Below, in pieces: positions 20,532-29,229 of a DNA stretch of 64,000 nucleotides. How positions within the stretch are numbered: the stretch's first letter is position 1; each line of letters begins with the position of its first letter. A program made the translations under genes and the position numbers. The notes under the pieces were generated by a model that saw only the letters and a program-made list of their open reading frames with translations, was not told the origin of the DNA and searched no databases. This DNA is from Brevundimonas sp. M20 (GTDB taxonomy: Bacteria > Pseudomonadota > Alphaproteobacteria > Caulobacterales > Caulobacteraceae), in assembly GCF_006547065.1 (NCBI RefSeq), contig NZ_CP041243.1, forward strand, positions 1,131,001 to 1,195,000, given 5' to 3'.

Positions 20532-20807
20532 ATGGCCGATGACGCCACCTTCGACTCGTCGCCCGACGTCCTGACCGCCACCGCCCAGGGCCGCCTGCGC
20601 TCGATCATCGAGCGTCTGGAGCGTCTGGAAGAAGACAAACAGGCCGTCATGACCGACATGAAGGAGGTCTTCGCCGAGGCCAAGGGCGAGGGCTACGACG
20701 TCAAGGTGCTGCGCAAGGTCATCCGCATCCGCAAGCAGGACAAGGCCAAGCGTCAGGAAGAGGAAGCAATCCTGGACCTGTATCTGTCGGCGCTCGGCGA
20801 GGTCTGA
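20532..20807 (+). CDS. gapR: GapR nucleoid-associated protein (DUF2312)
   Basis: The 91-residue protein has an N-terminal coiled-coil helix (TAQGRLRSIIERLERLEEDKQ...) and the conserved basic segment GYDVKVLRKVIRIRKQDKAKR, then LDLYLSALG. This is the DUF2312 family; the Caulobacter member GapR forms tetramers that clamp overtwisted DNA ahead of replication and transcription machinery and is needed for growth. The start ATG 20532 is preceded by GGAG. It follows the rpmJ terminator, so it has its own promoter. Confidence 0.92.
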   Translation: MADDATFDSSPDVLTATAQGRLRSIIERLERLEEDKQAVMTDMKEVFAEAKGEGYDVKVLRKVIRIRKQDKAKRQEEEAILDLYLSALGEV

Positions 20808-20914
20808 CAGGGAGGTAGCAGGCAGGTAAGCAATAGGCAGTAGGGCGTTCGAGCCCTTGTCGGACTGCTGAGACTACTGCCTACTGCCTGTTCCCTATTG
20901 CCTCGAGCAAGGCG
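20808..20914. repeat. Long imperfect hairpin built of short repeated units, copy 1
   Basis: AATAGGCAGTAGGG on the left is mirrored on the right by CTACTGCCTACTGCC and TTCCCTATTGCC. It lies just after gapR. Similar elements, made of different unit sequences, are at 21217-21316 and 38529-38625. Confidence 0.6.
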
Positions 20915-21223
20915 ATGAAGCGCAAGCCGCCCGCATCTCCCTTTGAAGCCCAGCGGAAGGCCGCGCAGCGTGCGGCCCTGAACGCCCTGAAACGCGCCCG
21001 CCGCTCGGCAGAGCAGGCGGGCGTTTCGCTGTCTGAGTGGGAGGGCGAGTTTCTGGACTCGGTCTCGGAGCGGGTGAAGACCCACGGCCGCGCCTTCGGC
21101 GACCCCGAACTGGGCGCGCCCGGTCAGGCCCTGTCCGCCATGCAGGGCCGCAAGCTCAAGGAGATCACCGCCAAGGCGAAGGGCGAGGAGCCGAAGCGGC
21201 GGTGGGGGAAGAAGAGGGATTAG
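20915..21223 (+). CDS. Small basic protein, unknown
   Basis: The protein has 102 residues and is rich in Lys, Arg and Ala. It is mostly helical by composition: [21 protein letters not shown] at the front, an acidic centre (SLSEWEGEFLDSVSERVKT), and a basic tail (KRRWGKKRD). I do not recognise a domain. The ribosome site is weak (AGCAAGG). Its position after gapR across a hairpin element might allow co-transcription. The frame has normal codon usage for the window, so I regard it as a real gene. Confidence 0.6.
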   Translation: MKRKPPASPFEAQRKAAQRAALNALKRARRSAEQAGVSLSEWEGEFLDSVSERVKTHGRAFGDPELGAPGQALSAMQGRKLKEITAKAKGEEPKRRWGKKRD

Positions 21224-21316
21224 GGAGTAGGGATTAGGGATTAGCCAGATCAGTCCGGTGCTGACGCCGGAGCGACCCGCAGGCCACTTAATCCCTAATC
21301 CCCAATCCCTAGTCCC
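21217..21316. repeat. Long imperfect hairpin built of short repeated units, copy 2
   Basis: AGGGAGTAGGGATTAGGGATTAG on the left (21217-21245, split here by wording) is mirrored by TAATCCCTAATCCCC and CCCTAGTCCCT on the right. It lies between the convergent small basic protein and the TonB-dependent receptor, so it may end transcription from both sides; there is no U-tract. Confidence 0.6.
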
Positions 21317-24058
21317 TCAGAAGATGATCTTGCGCAGCGTCAGGCTGATCACCCGGCCCTGCGGGTCGAGATAGTCCGACTGGTAGTTCAGCGGCAGGTC
21401 GCCGGTGGAGGTCGAGACCTCCGGGCGGCTGTCAAACAGGTTCTGGATGCCGAACTGGATGCGGGTGCCCTTCAGGATCGGGTATTTGGCGACCCATTCG
21501 GTGCGCTGGTTCAGGTCCATGAACAGGTTGAGGTTCACCGTCGTGCGGTCGGCGAAGGTGATGTCCGGACCCGTGCCGCCGTTGACGGTGGTGCCCTCGC
21601 GCCAGGTGGCGAACATGAAGCCGCCGAAGCCGTTGCGGAACACGCCCGACATCAGCTGGAACTCGTTACGTGGGCTGCCGCCGTTGGCCGAGGTCGCGCC
21701 GCCGTCCAGCATGTCAATGATCGGCAGGCCGTCGGCGATGGTGATCTCGTCCTGCAGACGGACGGTGTGGAACAGGGAGATGTTCCAGCGACCCTGACCG
21801 GGCTGCATGGCCGGACCGCGGCCACGACCGCCGCCGCCGCCCATGCGGACTTCCATGCGCGGACCGCCGCCGCCACCGCCGCCGCCGCCTTCAACGCGGA
21901 AGGTGCCGCCGCCGCCCGGCGGACGCGGGCCGCCGGGCATGCCGGGCAGGGGCGTCTGGCTGGCCGCCGCGTTCGGCGTTCCGAAGGCGCGCGAGTAGTT
22001 GATTCCGGTGCGGATGTCCTGACGCTCGTACTTGTCGAAGTTCAGCGGGCGGGCGTCGATGGACAGCAGGTTGCCGTCGCCGTCACGGACGAAGCGGCCC
22101 GGCAGGGCGGCCTCGAGATCCGGGGTGATGGTCGGGAAGGCGGCCAGATAGTCGTCGGTGCGGCTGTAGGTCCAGGTCGACTGGATCGACAGATCCTGAC
22201 CGTCGATCGGACGCCAGGTGCCGCCCACGCGCCAGACGTGGCGGTTGTCGGACTCGAGGTTGGGGTTGCCGCCGGTGATCTGGGTGACCAGCACGGTCTG
22301 GCCGGTGGCGAAGTCGAACACCGGCACGTTCAGGTTCGAGATGACCGGGTCGTTCAGCTGGCTGATGCTGGGCGCGCCCTGTTCGTCGGCGTAGCTGACG
22401 AGGAAGGACAGGGGCTCGATCGGCGACCAGTTCACACCGAGGTTGAAGCTGGACAGGCCGCCGAAGTCGGACAGGTCCTCGTAGCCGACGGTGGCGTTGA
22501 CCGACAGGTCGCCCAGCATCGGCAGGGTTCCGGTGCGGCGGCTGGCGATCGGGAAGTTGAAGGTGCCCTGACCGTTGAAACGGTCGCGTGACTGCGAACG
22601 GTCGGTCGTGACGCCCAGACGGGTGCTGGTCGAATCCAGCGAGCGGGTGTCGGCGCCGAATTTGAAGGTCGAGGAGATGCTGCCGGCGGGCAGGTCATAG
22701 AGGTCGCCGTTCAGCACGACTTCGGCGCTGAGCAGTTCCGAGACCGAGTTGGCGGTGTCGTTCGGCGTGCGGGTGAAGTCCGACGGGTTCAGCGCGGCGA
22801 ACGGGTTGGCCGTGGGATCGTCGGCGTCCAGACGCGACTGGAACAGGGCGGAGGTGTAGCCACGGCCGGTGGTGGTGTCGGTCTCGGTGCGTTCGTAGCT
22901 GCCGGTGGCGGTCCAGCGCCAGTCGTCGCCGATGAAGCCGTCCGCCACGACGCCCAGCCTGCCGGCGAGGGAGTCGGTCTGACGGCGCAGGGAGGCGGCG
23001 TCGTCGATGTAGCGGTGCACCAGCACGTCGTCCGAGAAGGGCGAGAAGCTGTTGGTCTCCGGCAGGTTCAGGCTGACGCCTGGCAGGCCGTTGAAGCTGC
23101 GGCTGGAATTGTCGTCCAGGCTGCCGCTGATGGTCAGCTGGGTGGTGCTGTTAAGGTCGCGCTTGATGGTGCCGCGAACGGTCGAGCGCTCGCTTTCCGA
23201 CAGAAGGGTGCGATAGGCGCCCAGGTCGTCGGTGCGGATGCCGTCGGCGGCCGCGGCGATGAAGTCGGCGAGGGTCGGGGTGGTGGTCCCGCCGGGAACG
23301 GGCGAGGTGGTGGACGTGCCCAGCGCCGGGTCGATCGGATCGCCGTACGGGCTGCTGGTGACGTTGCCGATCAGGTCATAGGGCGTCGAGCCCGGATCGC
23401 GGACGATGTCGCGCTCGGACTCGAACAGCGGGGTCGCGCGCTCGTATTCGGCGTCCATCGACCAGCGGTTCGAGCCGCTGATGCGCAGGACGTTGCCCTC
23501 GATCTCGGTGGTGGTGCGGCCGCCCTGGCTGGGCCCGCGGGCGGTCAGTTCGCCGGTGTACGAGTTGAAATTGGCCTTCAGGACGAAGTTCACGACGCGC
23601 TGCTCGGCGCGGTAGCCGAACTGCAGGGCGACCTGCTCGGGCAGGATTTCCGTGCGCTCAATGGCCTCGGTCGGGATGCCCTGGATTTCCTGGAAGCCCG
23701 AGATGCGGCGGCCGTTGACGAGGAAGACCGGCTGCAGGTCGGTGCGACCGCTGGAACTGCGGGTCAGCGGCTCCAGATAGGTCATCAGCTCAGCGATGTT
23801 CGACGCGCCGTAGGCCTGGATCTGGCTGGCGTCGAGGGTGACGTCGGCCGGGATGTCCGTATCAACGCTGCCGCGCGGACGGGAGCCGGACACCGACACC
23901 GTGCCGAGGTCGTAGGCGCTGTCGTCCGCATCGTCCGCGGTCGTGGTCGGGGTGGTCGCCGGAGCCGGTTGTTGCTGCGGGGGCGTCTGGGGCGGGGGCG
24001 GCGCGGTTTGAATCACGCCGGCCATCAGGCCGGACAACGCAGTGGTCACAAGCAGCAT
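21317..24058 (-). CDS. TonB-dependent receptor with poly-glycine insert
   Basis: The 913-residue protein has a short signal-like N terminus, a Pro/Gln/Thr-rich linker (about 20-45), a plug domain (about 50-165: YDLGTVSVSGSRPRG, then VFLVNGRRISGFQ and ERTEILPEQVALQFGY) and a long beta-barrel ending in LTLRKIIF. At about residues 712-765 it carries a Gly/Pro/Arg-rich insert including nine consecutive glycines. Plug sequences of this kind are typical of Caulobacterales receptors with unknown ligands. ATG 24058 has GAGG 8 bp upstream. No Fur box is seen before it, in contrast to the receptor at the left edge. The insert might be an extracellular loop, judged from its place in the barrel. Confidence 0.88.
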   Translation of the reverse strand: MLLVTTALSGLMAGVIQTAPPPPQTPPQQQPAPATTPTTTADDADDSAYDLGTVSVSGSRPRGSVDTDIPADVTLDASQIQAYGASNIAELMTYLEPLTRSSSGRTDLQPVFLVNGRRISGFQEIQGIPTEAIERTEILPEQVALQFGYRAEQRVVNFVLKANFNSYTGELTARGPSQGGRTTTEIEGNVLRISGSNRWSMDAEYERATPLFESERDIVRDPGSTPYDLIGNVTSSPYGDPIDPALGTSTTSPVPGGTTTPTLADFIAAAADGIRTDDLGAYRTLLSESERSTVRGTIKRDLNSTTQLTISGSLDDNSSRSFNGLPGVSLNLPETNSFSPFSDDVLVHRYIDDAASLRRQTDSLAGRLGVVADGFIGDDWRWTATGSYERTETDTTTGRGYTSALFQSRLDADDPTANPFAALNPSDFTRTPNDTANSVSELLSAEVVLNGDLYDLPAGSISSTFKFGADTRSLDSTSTRLGVTTDRSQSRDRFNGQGTFNFPIASRRTGTLPMLGDLSVNATVGYEDLSDFGGLSSFNLGVNWSPIEPLSFLVSYADEQGAPSISQLNDPVISNLNVPVFDFATGQTVLVTQITGGNPNLESDNRHVWRVGGTWRPIDGQDLSIQSTWTYSRTDDYLAAFPTITPDLEAALPGRFVRDGDGNLLSIDARPLNFDKYERQDIRTGINYSRAFGTPNAAASQTPLPGMPGGPRPPGGGGTFRVEGGGGGGGGGPRMEVRMGGGGGRGRGPAMQPGQGRWNISLFHTVRLQDEITIADGLPIIDMLDGGATSANGGSPRNEFQLMSGVFRNGFGGFMFATWREGTTVNGGTGPDITFADRTTVNLNLFMDLNQRTEWVAKYPILKGTRIQFGIQNLFDSRPEVSTSTGDLPLNYQSDYLDPQGRVISLTLRKIIF

Positions 24059-24263
24059 ACGAAAAGCCTCGGGGGAGGTGATGAAGACAGAGCAGCAAAC
24101 GTGCGACGCGCGTGTTTCCGTCGCATTTCAGCGATGAAACCAAAAGTTGCCGGTCGAGCCGCGTTCTCTGTCTTTTGCGGGCGTCGGGTGCGCAGGCCAA
24201 TGAACTTTCGTTCAGACTTGGGACTTCCCGAAGGCGTTGCCGATATGCAGCACTGTCCGGCGG

Positions 24264-25742
24264 TCAGCCCGCGTCCTTCAGCGCCCCTTCCAGCCCCTGT
24301 TCACGCACCTTGCGGTAGAGGGTCGAGCGGCCGATGCCGAGGCGGCGGGCGATCTCTGACATATGGCCTGCATAGACCTCGATGGCGTGCTGGATCAGGT
24401 CCCGTTCGATCTCCTCCAGCGTCCGCAGGTGGCCCCGGTCATCGAGGATGCGGATCGGGGTGTCCGGCAGGGGCGGCAGGTCGATGTCGGAGAGATGGGA
24501 TTGCGGGTTGTCCAGCAACCCCTCCGTCTCGTCGCTGTCGCGCCGATCCACCTCCCCCAAGGGGGAGGAAATGCCCGAGATGGCGGGGAAGTCGTGCGGC
24601 TGAAGGAAGGGGGCGTCGGCCAGGATGATGGCGCGATAGACCGCGTTCTCCAGCTGGCGGACATTGCCGGGCCAGTCAAAGGCGCTGAGCAGGGCGGCGG
24701 TGGCGGGAGAGACGCCCGCGACGCGCTTGCCTTCCTCGACATTGAAGCGGGCGATGAAGTGGTCGATCAGGGCCGGAATGTCCTCGCGACGCTCACGCAG
24801 GGCCGGGGCCTCGATGGGGAAGACGTTCAGGCGATAGAACAGGTCCTCGCGGAAACGACCGTCGCGCACCTGTTCGGCCAGATCGCGGTTGGTCGCCGAG
24901 ACGATGCGGACATCGACCTTCACCGGGCGCTTGGAGCCGACCGGGTCGATCTCGCCCTCCTGAAGGGCGCGCAGCAACTTGACCTGCATGTCCAGCGGCA
25001 GTTCGCCGATCTCGTCCAGGAAAAGGGTGCCGCCCGACGCCTCGGCGAACTTGCCCAGATGCTTGTCGGTGGCGCCGGTGAAGCTGCCCTTCTCGTGGCC
25101 GAACAGGATCGACTCGACGAGGTTGGCGGGCAGGGCGCCGCAGTTCACGGCCACGAAGGGCTTGCCGCTGCGGTCGCTGGCGCCGTGCAGGGCGCGGGCG
25201 ATGACTTCCTTGCCGACGCCGCTTTCGCCGGTGATCAGGACCGGAATGCCGGATCGGGCGGCGCGAGCCCCCAGCGACTTGACCATGCGCATCGGCGGGC
25301 TGTCGCCGACCAGATCATCGAAGGAAGTGCGGCCGCCGTGGTGCTTCTTCAGGCGGCCGACTTCTGCGGTCAACTGGGTCAGCTGCAGGGCGTTGCGGAC
25401 ACCGACCAGAAGGCGTTCGGCGGAAACGGGTTTGACGAAGAAGTCCTGCGCGCCGGCCTGCATGGCCTTCACGACGGCATCGACGCCGCCGTTGGCGGTC
25501 AGGACGATGACAGGGGTGGCGACGCCCGCGGTGCGGATTTCGGCCAGGGCCTCCATGCCGCTCATGCCGGGCATGACCATGTCCAGCAGGACGACGTCGG
25601 CGCCGCCGCCTCTGGTCAGGCGGTCGATGGCCTGACCGCCGCCCTCGGCATGGACGACCACATAACCCTCGCGCTCCAGCACGGCCTGAGCGAGGCGGCG
25701 CTGGGTCGGATCATCGTCCACGACAAGTACGGTCTTCGCCAT
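24264..25742 (-). CDS. NtrC-family sigma-54-dependent response regulator, TacA-like
   Basis: The protein has 492 residues. Receiver domain 1-120: acidic pocket VVDDD (8-12), phospho-acceptor Asp54 in VVLLDMVMPG. AAA+ domain about 140-375: Walker A GESGVGKE (172-179), sigma-54 contact loop GSFTGA (219-224), Walker B GGTLFLDEIGELP, arginine-finger region FREDLFYRLNVFPIE. A linker (about 390-440) and a Fis-type helix-turn-helix at 455-485 (MSEIARRLGIGRSTLYRKV). Overall it resembles Caulobacter TacA, which drives stalk genes, but identity needs a search. Part of the linker (residues 392-399) is encoded by a palindromic repeat. It activates sigma-54 promoters when phosphorylated; no kinase gene is adjacent. 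Confidence 0.88.
   Translation of the reverse strand: MAKTVLVVDDDPTQRRLAQAVLEREGYVVVHAEGGGQAIDRLTRGGGADVVLLDMVMPGMSGMEALAEIRTAGVATPVIVLTANGGVDAVVKAMQAGAQDFFVKPVSAERLLVGVRNALQLTQLTAEVGRLKKHHGGRTSFDDLVGDSPPMRMVKSLGARAARSGIPVLITGESGVGKEVIARALHGASDRSGKPFVAVNCGALPANLVESILFGHEKGSFTGATDKHLGKFAEASGGTLFLDEIGELPLDMQVKLLRALQEGEIDPVGSKRPVKVDVRIVSATNRDLAEQVRDGRFREDLFYRLNVFPIEAPALRERREDIPALIDHFIARFNVEEGKRVAGVSPATAALLSAFDWPGNVRQLENAVYRAIILADAPFLQPHDFPAISGISSPLGEVDRRDSDETEGLLDNPQSHLSDIDLPPLPDTPIRILDDRGHLRTLEEIERDLIQHAIEVYAGHMSEIARRLGIGRSTLYRKVREQGLEGALKDAG
24551..24568. repeat. CTCCCCC...GGGGGAG palindromic element, copy 2, inside coding sequence
   Basis: A perfect 8-bp inverted repeat (CCTCCCCC-AA-GGGGGAGG) lies within the linker of the sigma-54 regulator and is translated as SPLGEV on the minus strand. 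Comparable palindromes at 17792-17812 and 49548-49565 are intergenic. Confidence 0.7.
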
Positions 25743-25861
25743 GCGAACGGCCCCTGTTCCATCACGTCCCGGCCGGCTCTCAATGGTGGAGCTGGCTCAT
25801 TCCGGGACGTTTTAGCCGCCACAAGGTGAAGATCAGGTGGTCGGGCAGGGTGAACGAGGTG

Positions 25862-27730
25862 TTAGGGCGCGGGCGTCGCGGTCACCGTAACCGGGACAGG
25901 AGCCGTCGCGCCGGCGGGGGACGGCGTGCAGCGGATGTCCTGCTCCAGTTGGGGCGCCACTGGCGGGCCGTCGCCGAAGGAGAGCGCGGGCCAGCGGGGC
26001 TCAGCGATCCGCACGCCTCCCTGCTTCAGCCGCTCCCGCGCATCCTCGCGACGGCCTCCGACGCAACGCAGGTGCGGATAGGCGCCCTGACGGATCCAGA
26101 CGCCGTCACTGTTCCGGGCCCACAGATCGACGGAGAACGGTCTGGCGATGAGCACTTCCATGACGTTGTCACCGTTCAGGTCGATTGCGCGTGCGACGCA
26201 GATGCCCTGGCCCACGCAATCATACCGGTCGTCACCAGAACGGACCTCGGTGACGAAGTCCGCCGGCAGCGGCGACCCGACGACCTCAAACACCGGAATA
26301 CGATCCGGTTCGCCTTCGTCCCGCAAGTCCCACCGGTTCTTGATGGCGATGACCTGTCTGGCGCGTTGGGCGATGTCGGGGGCGGCAGAGCGGGTCAGGC
26401 GTTCCAGCGCGGCCTCGCCGGCCTTGCCGCTTTCAAAGCGCAGGAAGCGGAAGTCGAACTGATCCGGCTTGACGGCGCCGCGCTCCAGCCGGGCGACCTG
26501 ATCGGCGACGGACAGGCGGGCCGGGTCGGCGACGGGGCTGAACAGGGCGAGGATGACCGCGATGGCCAGAACGGCAGTCAGGACGTTGGTGCGCTCCAGC
26601 GGCTGCATCCAGTCGGCGCCCTTTCTCCAGAAGGGCCGGAGGGCGGCATAGCCGTAGCCTGCGGCATAGGCGGCGCCGATGATGGCGCAGGCGACGGCTA
26701 TGATCCTGTCCGGCGTCAGGCCGTGCTGGCCGATGCGCAGGGCCAGACCCCAGAAGGCGAGAATGACGAGCGGCGTCAGCAGGACGGCGGCGACCCGCAC
26801 GGCCCAGCGCAGGACCAGCGGCGGCAGGTTGTCTTCGCGTCCGTCCTGATAGGCGGTGTTGATGAGAATGATGAGGGCGGCGGCGGCCGAGAGCACGAGG
26901 GCGGTGGCGCTGCCGGTGTCCCAGAGGCCGTCCAGACCGGTGAAGGGCAGGGCGGCGAGGAAGCCGGCCGCCAGCACGGTCATGAGGAGCAGCAGCCACG
27001 ACAGCAGCATCAGGGCGACGCTGCGCACGCCCCGGATCAGGCCGTCGCGCACATCGGTCAGATGGACGGCGACCGAGAACATCAGGGTGGTGACCGGGAT
27101 GGAGAACCAAGGCTGGTCGATCAGGTCCTGCAGGAAGTCGAGCCCGATCACCTTGAACAGGGCCGAGCCGAGGAAAAGCAGGATCCAGAAAGCGCCGGTG
27201 AAGCCGACGGACAGCGCCAACTGAACTCCGGCTTTCCATGCCGTGTCGAAATAGGTGGGGAAGGCGGCGATCCATTTCCGCTCCAGATCCGCGGGCAGGA
27301 TCAGATGATGGCCGATGAACAGGGCCGCCGCGGCGAACAGGGGCATGGGCCAGGGGAGGAAGGGCGGTCGGCTGCGCGGACCGTACTCGGTCATCGACTG
27401 CGCCGCGACGCCGTGCCAGCCGAGCAGGGCGAGGAAGGCAGTCGCACCGATAATCCAGAGCAGCAGGGTACGGACACGCATCCGCCCGGCGCCGGCCAGC
27501 AGCAGGACAGGAACCATGACCAGGATCATCGCCAGCGGCCCGAACAGCTCCGGCACGGTGGCGGGCCAATCCAGCCGGGGGTCACCGTAGTCACTGATCC
27601 GGGCGGAGCGGTACAGCAGCCATAGCGCCAGCCCCTGCGCCAGGCCGACCGCCAGCCGGAAACCGGCCAGCGCGGGCGTGCCGCCGCGGCCCAGACTGTC
27701 GCGGCCGGTGGCTTCGATGGTTTCGGTCAT
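25862..27730 (-). CDS. DUF4153-type polytopic membrane protein
   Basis: This 622-residue protein has about a dozen membrane segments in its first 420 residues (for example WLLYRSARISDYGDP at the front, then PELFGPLAMILVMVPVLLLAG, and later TPLVILAFWGLALRI), followed by a soluble C-terminal part of about 180 residues (VARLERGAVKPDQFDFRFLRFESG, then RDEGEPDRIPVFEVVGS and a strand-rich end). The pattern fits the DUF4153 family, whose function is unknown. The gene is minus-strand between the sigma-54 regulator and rplJ, with about 120 bp separating it from the regulator start. Confidence 0.72.
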   Translation of the reverse strand: MTETIEATGRDSLGRGGTPALAGFRLAVGLAQGLALWLLYRSARISDYGDPRLDWPATVPELFGPLAMILVMVPVLLLAGAGRMRVRTLLLWIIGATAFLALLGWHGVAAQSMTEYGPRSRPPFLPWPMPLFAAAALFIGHHLILPADLERKWIAAFPTYFDTAWKAGVQLALSVGFTGAFWILLFLGSALFKVIGLDFLQDLIDQPWFSIPVTTLMFSVAVHLTDVRDGLIRGVRSVALMLLSWLLLLMTVLAAGFLAALPFTGLDGLWDTGSATALVLSAAAALIILINTAYQDGREDNLPPLVLRWAVRVAAVLLTPLVILAFWGLALRIGQHGLTPDRIIAVACAIIGAAYAAGYGYAALRPFWRKGADWMQPLERTNVLTAVLAIAVILALFSPVADPARLSVADQVARLERGAVKPDQFDFRFLRFESGKAGEAALERLTRSAAPDIAQRARQVIAIKNRWDLRDEGEPDRIPVFEVVGSPLPADFVTEVRSGDDRYDCVGQGICVARAIDLNGDNVMEVLIARPFSVDLWARNSDGVWIRQGAYPHLRCVGGRREDARERLKQGGVRIAEPRWPALSFGDGPPVAPQLEQDIRCTPSPAGATAPVPVTVTATPAP

Positions 27731-28128
27731 GCGGATCCCCTGCCGTCAGGCCGACGACACTGCCCCGGTTCGCGAGGGCTGTCGTGAGGATTTCCTGTGC
27801 AGATGGCCTGCATGCGCGTGGGCGCTTGAGTTTGCGGCGATTGCGTGTATAGAGCGCGCCTTCTCCGTCGCAGCCTTCGGGACGCGGCGGTCCTGTCCGA
27901 GAACTTCGGGGCGTGGGGGCCACCCACCGCCGTAACTGTCAGAGAGCCCTCTGACGCCGTGGGGAGATGGGGATGCAGACGATCGCCGTCACCCGGAAAC
28001 GGGGGCACGGGGTTTGAGCTTCCTTCGGACAATACGACCGGCCTGAACGTCTCGCAGCGATGCGCGGCGCTTTGGCCATACGTTTCCGGGAATAAGCCCG
28101 GGGACGAATACCAAGACTGGAGACCGCA
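27731..28128 (+). promoter_or_regulatory. Promoter and L10-type leader of rplJL
   Basis: After the divergent DUF4153 start, a promoter lies at 27826-27853. The following 270-nt leader contains a perfect hairpin GTCAGAG-AGCC-CTCTGAC (27938-27955), a CCCGGAAACGGGG hairpin (about 27993-28006) and possible long-range pairing GTCCGA/TCGGAC. Leaders of this size before rplJ usually bind the L10-L12 complex for autoregulation; that this one does is inference. Confidence 0.5.
27826..27853 (+). promoter_or_regulatory. Promoter of rplJL
   Basis: TTGAGT (27826-27831) and TATAGA (27848-27853) are separated by 16 bp, about 275 bp before the rplJ start. Confidence 0.6.
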
Positions 28129-28644
28129 ATGGACCGCGCACAAAAAGCCGAGTCGATCGAATCGCTGAAAAGCGTTTTCGCCGACGCGGGCGCCGTGGTC
28201 GTGACCCACAACCTGGGTCTGACCGTTGCGGAAATGGAAGATCTGCGTGGCCGTCTTCGTAAAGAAGGCGCCGCGTTCAAGGTGGTCAAGAACCGCCTGG
28301 CGCTGAAGGCGCTCGAAGCCGCTGAAGGCAGCGATTACCACGGCCTGTTCAAGGGTCCGGTGGGCATCGCCTATGCCGACGACGCGGTGACGGCCGCCAA
28401 GGTCACCGCCGAATTCGCCAAGGGCAACGACAAGTTCGTCGTTCTGGGCGGCTTCATGGGTGACAAGGTTCTGGACGCGAAGGGCGTGGAGGTTCTCTCC
28501 AAACTGCCGTCGCTGGATCAGATCCGCGCGTCGTTCCTCGGCCTGCTCAACACGCCCGCGACCCGTATCGCCGGCATCACGCAAGCCCCGGCTGCCCAAC
28601 TGGCCCGCGTTTTCAACGCCTACGCCACGAAGGACGCCGCGTAA
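28129..28644 (+). CDS. rplJ: Ribosomal protein L10
   Basis: The 171-residue protein (MDRAQKAESIESLKSVF...) forms the base of the ribosomal stalk and binds L12 dimers through its C-terminal helix (LARVFNAYATKDAA). Conserved features include VVKNRLALKAL and FKGPVGIAYA. GGAG lies before the start. It is co-transcribed with rplL 66 bp downstream, and its leader is probably an autoregulatory site. Confidence 0.97.
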   Translation: MDRAQKAESIESLKSVFADAGAVVVTHNLGLTVAEMEDLRGRLRKEGAAFKVVKNRLALKALEAAEGSDYHGLFKGPVGIAYADDAVTAAKVTAEFAKGNDKFVVLGGFMGDKVLDAKGVEVLSKLPSLDQIRASFLGLLNTPATRIAGITQAPAAQLARVFNAYATKDAA

Positions 28645-28710
28645 GCGGAACCGCCTCTTTCATCTCTGCAAACTCTCTACTGAACCTCATCCTACCGAAG
28701 GAACTACCCC

Positions 28711-29094
28711 ATGGCTGATCTCGCCAAAATCGTTGAAGACCTGTCGGCTCTGACCGTCCTGGAAGCCGCTGAACTGTCGAAGCTGCTGGAAGAAAAGTGG
28801 GGCGTGAGCGCCGCTGCTCCGGTCGCCGTCGCCGCTGTGGCCGCCGGTGGTGGTGAAGCCGCTCCGGCCGGCGAAGAGCAAACCGAGTTCACCGTTGTCC
28901 TGATCGACGGCGGCGACAAGAAGATCAACGTGATCAAGGAAGTCCGCGGCGTCCGTTCGGACCTGGGTCTGAAGGAAGCCAAGGACCTGGTCGAAGGCGC
29001 TCCGCAGAACGTCGTCGAGAACGTCTCGAAGCAGACCGCCGAAGAAATCAAGAAGAAGCTGGAAGAAGCCGGCGCCAAGATCCAGATCAAGTAA
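28711..29094 (+). CDS. rplL: Ribosomal protein L7/L12
   Basis: The 127-residue stalk protein has the N-terminal dimerisation helices ([19 protein letters not shown]), an Ala/Gly-rich hinge (about 35-55) and the C-terminal factor-binding domain ([20 protein letters not shown]...KDLVEGAP). It recruits EF-Tu and EF-G. It ends the rplJL unit; a strong terminator follows. Confidence 0.98.
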   Translation: MADLAKIVEDLSALTVLEAAELSKLLEEKWGVSAAAPVAVAAVAAGGGEAAPAGEEQTEFTVVLIDGGDKKINVIKEVRGVRSDLGLKEAKDLVEGAPQNVVENVSKQTAEEIKKKLEEAGAKIQIK

Positions 29095-29143
29095 TCTGGC
29101 TTACGGCGTGTCGCCCCTCGGGGCGGCGGCTTGAACAGTTGAG

Positions 29144-29178
29144 CGGGCCGGAGGGAAACCTCCGGCCCGTTTTCTTTT
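29144..29178 (+). terminator. Rho-independent terminator after rplL
   Basis: A perfect 11-bp stem (CGGGCCGGAGG / CCTCCGGCCCG) with a GAAA tetraloop is followed by TTTTCTTTT. It closes the rplJL unit, so rpoB is not simply read through from it. Confidence 0.94.
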
Positions 29179-29229
29179 GGGCGAGGTGATGGTCGGCAGC
29201 TGGATCCGCTGACGAGACCGGTTCTGTCT

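Noticed and set aside
24201..24214. Inverted repeat TGAAC-TTTC-GTTCA between the TonB receptor and the sigma-54 regulator
   Set aside because: The arms are only 5 bp; it does not fit the alphaproteobacterial LexA pattern (GTTC direct repeats), and one such site is expected by chance.
27731..28128. Possible metabolite riboswitch before rplJ
   Set aside because: Hairpins are present, but no conserved riboswitch core is recognised; an L10-type leader explains the region better.
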